Of a DNA stretch of 7,336 bases, positions 6,055 to 7,336 are shown piece after piece. Positions within the stretch are counted from its first letter, which is position 1. The number at the start of each line of letters is the position of its first letter. A program made the translations under genes and the position numbers. The notes under the pieces are model-generated. The model made no database searches, had not been told where the DNA came from, and saw nothing but the letters and a program-made list of their open reading frames with translations. The DNA is from Chryseobacterium gleum (GTDB taxonomy: Bacteria > Bacteroidota > Bacteroidia > Flavobacteriales_D > Sanyastnellaceae). The stretch lies in NCBI GenBank assembly GCA_945883885.1, contig CAMCYM010000083.1, positions 1-7,336 of the forward strand, written 5' to 3'.

Positions 6055-6578
6055 GGTCCGACCGGCTCCTCCAGGCGGCCTTCGACCGCGCCCGCACCGG
6101 CCGGCCCGCGGTGCTGTCTTGGCTGTTCCGGCGCGTCATCCCCTTCAATGCGCCGCATGGCCTCCGCATCGCCGCGGTCGCCACCGGCCCCGACGGGACC
6201 GCCGTCGCGGTCGTCCTGCCCTGGCGCCGGCGCAACCGCAACCACATCGGCACCGTGCACGCCTGCGCGCTCGCGACCGCGGCCGAATTCGCCACCGGCC
6301 TGGGCCTGGTCGAAGCCGCTCGGCCGCTCGGCCCGTTCCGCCTCGTCATGGCGCGCCTCGAGGTCGACTACACCCGCCGCGCCAGCAGCACCTGCACCGC
6401 CCAGTCCCACTGGCCCGCGGAACGCCTCGCGCAGGCCGTGGCGGACCTCGCCCGCGACGGCTCCGTCGTCCTCGACGGCACCGCCACCGTCGTCGATGCG
6501 GACGGCGCGGAGGTGGCGGTTGCGCGGACCGTTTGGCACATCCGGCGCACGGCGGATGGCCGTATCTTTGCCGCCTGA
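6051..6578 (+). CDS. DUF4442 domain protein, hot-dog fold thioesterase-like
   Basis: A 175-residue protein without signal peptide or membrane helix. The DUF4442 pattern is clear: FNAPHGLRI (32-40), a strand ending LPWRRRNRNHIGTVHACALATAAEF (56-80, with NHIGTVH at 64-70 over the central hot-dog helix) and GLGL. Later come the strands VDYTRRASSTCTA (105-117) and VLDGTATVVDADGAEVAVARTVWHIR (140-165). Members are related to PaaI-type acyl-CoA thioesterases, but no substrate is established for this family, so the function is a fold-based inference. The start at 6051 shares ATGA with the stop of the MazG-like gene, implying coupling. The gene ends 13 nt before thrS, and its last codons contain a promoter-like box. 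Confidence 0.87.
   Translation: MRSDRLLQAAFDRARTGRPAVLSWLFRRVIPFNAPHGLRIAAVATGPDGTAVAVVLPWRRRNRNHIGTVHACALATAAEFATGLGLVEAARPLGPFRLVMARLEVDYTRRASSTCTAQSHWPAERLAQAVADLARDGSVVLDGTATVVDADGAEVAVARTVWHIRRTADGRIFAA
6563..6570 (+). promoter_or_regulatory. Candidate -7 box for thrS (TATCTTTG)
   Basis: TATCTTTG fits the Bacteroidota consensus TAnnTTTG at every fixed position and lies 21 nt before the thrS ATG, inside the codons for R-I-F-A of the upstream gene. The nearest TTTG upstream (6532-6535) is 27 bp away, wider than the usual spacing of about 19-23, so support for a full promoter is incomplete. It may be chance, since the codons are constrained by the protein. Confidence 0.35.
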
Positions 6579-6591
6579 AAATCCGCTGACC

Positions 6592-7336
6592 ATGATCCAA
6601 GTAACGCTCCCCGACGGCTCCGTGCGCGCCGTTGCGCCCGGCTCCACGCCGCTTGACGTGGCGACGGGCATCAGCGAAGGCCTGGCCCGGAACGTGCTCG
6701 CGGCCGAAGTGAACGGCGAAGTCCGGGACGCGAACCGGCCGTTCGAAGGCGATGCTGCGCTGCGGCTGCTGACGTGGAACGACGACGAGGGCAAGCGCAC
6801 GATGTGGCACAGCTCGGCGCACTTGCTGGCCGAGGCCCTCGAGGCGTTGTTTCCCGGAGTGAAGTTTTGGGTCGGTCCGCCGATTGAGAACGGCTTCTAC
6901 TACGACGTGGACTTCGGCGAGCACACGCTGACGGACAAGGACTTCCCGGCCATCGAGGCGAAGATGCTGGAGTTGGCAAAGGCGAAGAATGCGTTCGTTC
7001 GCAAGGAGATCGCGAAGCAAGATGCGGTTGCCTACTTCGAAGAGAAGGGCGACGAGTACAAGCTCGACCTGCTCGAAGGCCTCGAAGACGGCGGCATCAC
7101 GTTGTACACGCAGGGCAACTTCACCGACCTCTGCCGCGGGCCGCACATCCCCCACACGGGATTTGTGAAGGCCGCGAAGGTGATGGCGCTCGCCGGCGCC
7201 TACTGGAAAGGCGACGAGACGAAGAAGCAGCTCACCCGCGTGTACGGCGTCACCTTCCCGAAGAAGTCCGACCTCGACGAGTACCTCGAGCTCCTCGAGC
7301 AGGCCCGCGCCCGCGACCACCGCAAGCTGGGCAAGG
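6592..7336 (+). CDS. thrS: Threonyl-tRNA synthetase, N-terminal part (3' end beyond window)
   Basis: The first 248 residues of ThrRS, which charges tRNA-Thr with threonine. The TGS domain covers about 1-61 (IQVTLPDGSVRAVAPGSTPL onward). The second domain (about 62-225) is the editing domain, which removes serine misloaded on tRNA-Thr. Its zinc-like editing residues are all present: H73 and H77 in WHSSAH, and C181 and H185 in LCRGPH, at almost the same numbers as in E. coli ThrRS. VGPPIENGFYYD (94-105) is also typical. The end, KKSDLDEYLELLEQARARDHRKLGK, is the linker helix into the catalytic core, which lies outside the window. The ATG at 6592 gives the normal N-terminus. The gene is downstream of and co-oriented with the DUF4442 gene, and may have its own promoter. 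Confidence 0.97.
   Translation, partial: MIQVTLPDGSVRAVAPGSTPLDVATGISEGLARNVLAAEVNGEVRDANRPFEGDAALRLLTWNDDEGKRTMWHSSAHLLAEALEALFPGVKFWVGPPIENGFYYDVDFGEHTLTDKDFPAIEAKMLELAKAKNAFVRKEIAKQDAVAYFEEKGDEYKLDLLEGLEDGGITLYTQGNFTDLCRGPHIPHTGFVKAAKVMALAGAYWKGDETKKQLTRVYGVTFPKKSDLDEYLELLEQARARDHRKLGK

Noticed and set aside
5847..7320. Minus-strand open frames opposite the MazG-like, DUF4442 and thrS genes
   Set aside because: They are reverse shadows of genes with clear family motifs on the plus strand.

Overview
The window is high in GC and reads as chromosomal DNA from a member of the Bacteroidota or a close relative such as Rhodothermota. The evidence is a MoxR / DUF58 / BatD-like / BatA / BatB / BatC gene order, typical of Bacteroidota Bat (aerotolerance) operons. 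Most starts lack a clear Shine-Dalgarno sequence, and TAnnTTTG-like promoter boxes occur. The genus cannot be fixed from the sequence alone. No RNA gene, insertion sequence, CRISPR array or phage gene was seen.

Left three quarters (1-5547, all minus strand): one tightly packed operon read right to left. It holds a MoxR AAA+ ATPase, a DUF58 protein, a membrane protein with a signal peptide and a cytoplasmic tail (BatD/DUF4381-like), BatA, and BatB. Junctions are +32 nt, an 8-nt overlap (if the GTG start is right), a 4-nt ATGA overlap and +6 nt. The last reading frame does not stop after BatB. It continues in frame through a duplicated 30-bp linker into a signal-peptide-like segment and a TPR region of BatC type, and is still open at the left edge. 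DUF58, BatA and BatB each show a DxSxS (MIDAS-type) motif. The likely picture is a MoxR ATPase acting with a set of VWA-type proteins at the inner membrane and a periplasmic TPR partner. This is the usual model for MoxR/VWA systems, whose precise substrate is not established.

Divergent intergenic region (5548-5640, 93 bp): contains a 19-bp perfect-arm palindrome and a TAnnTT-type box very close to the moxR start. It probably controls the Bat operon.

Right quarter (5641-7336, plus strand): a MazG/PRA-PH-like nucleotide pyrophosphohydrolase, a DUF4442 hot-dog protein overlapping it by ATGA, and after 13 nt the 5' part of thrS (threonyl-tRNA synthetase), cut by the window edge. A perfect TAnnTTTG box lies in the last codons before thrS.

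The most notable observation is the in-frame BatB-BatC joining. The 30-bp tandem duplication sits exactly at the joint, and a one-base difference between its copies creates a GTG that could serve as a separate BatC start.
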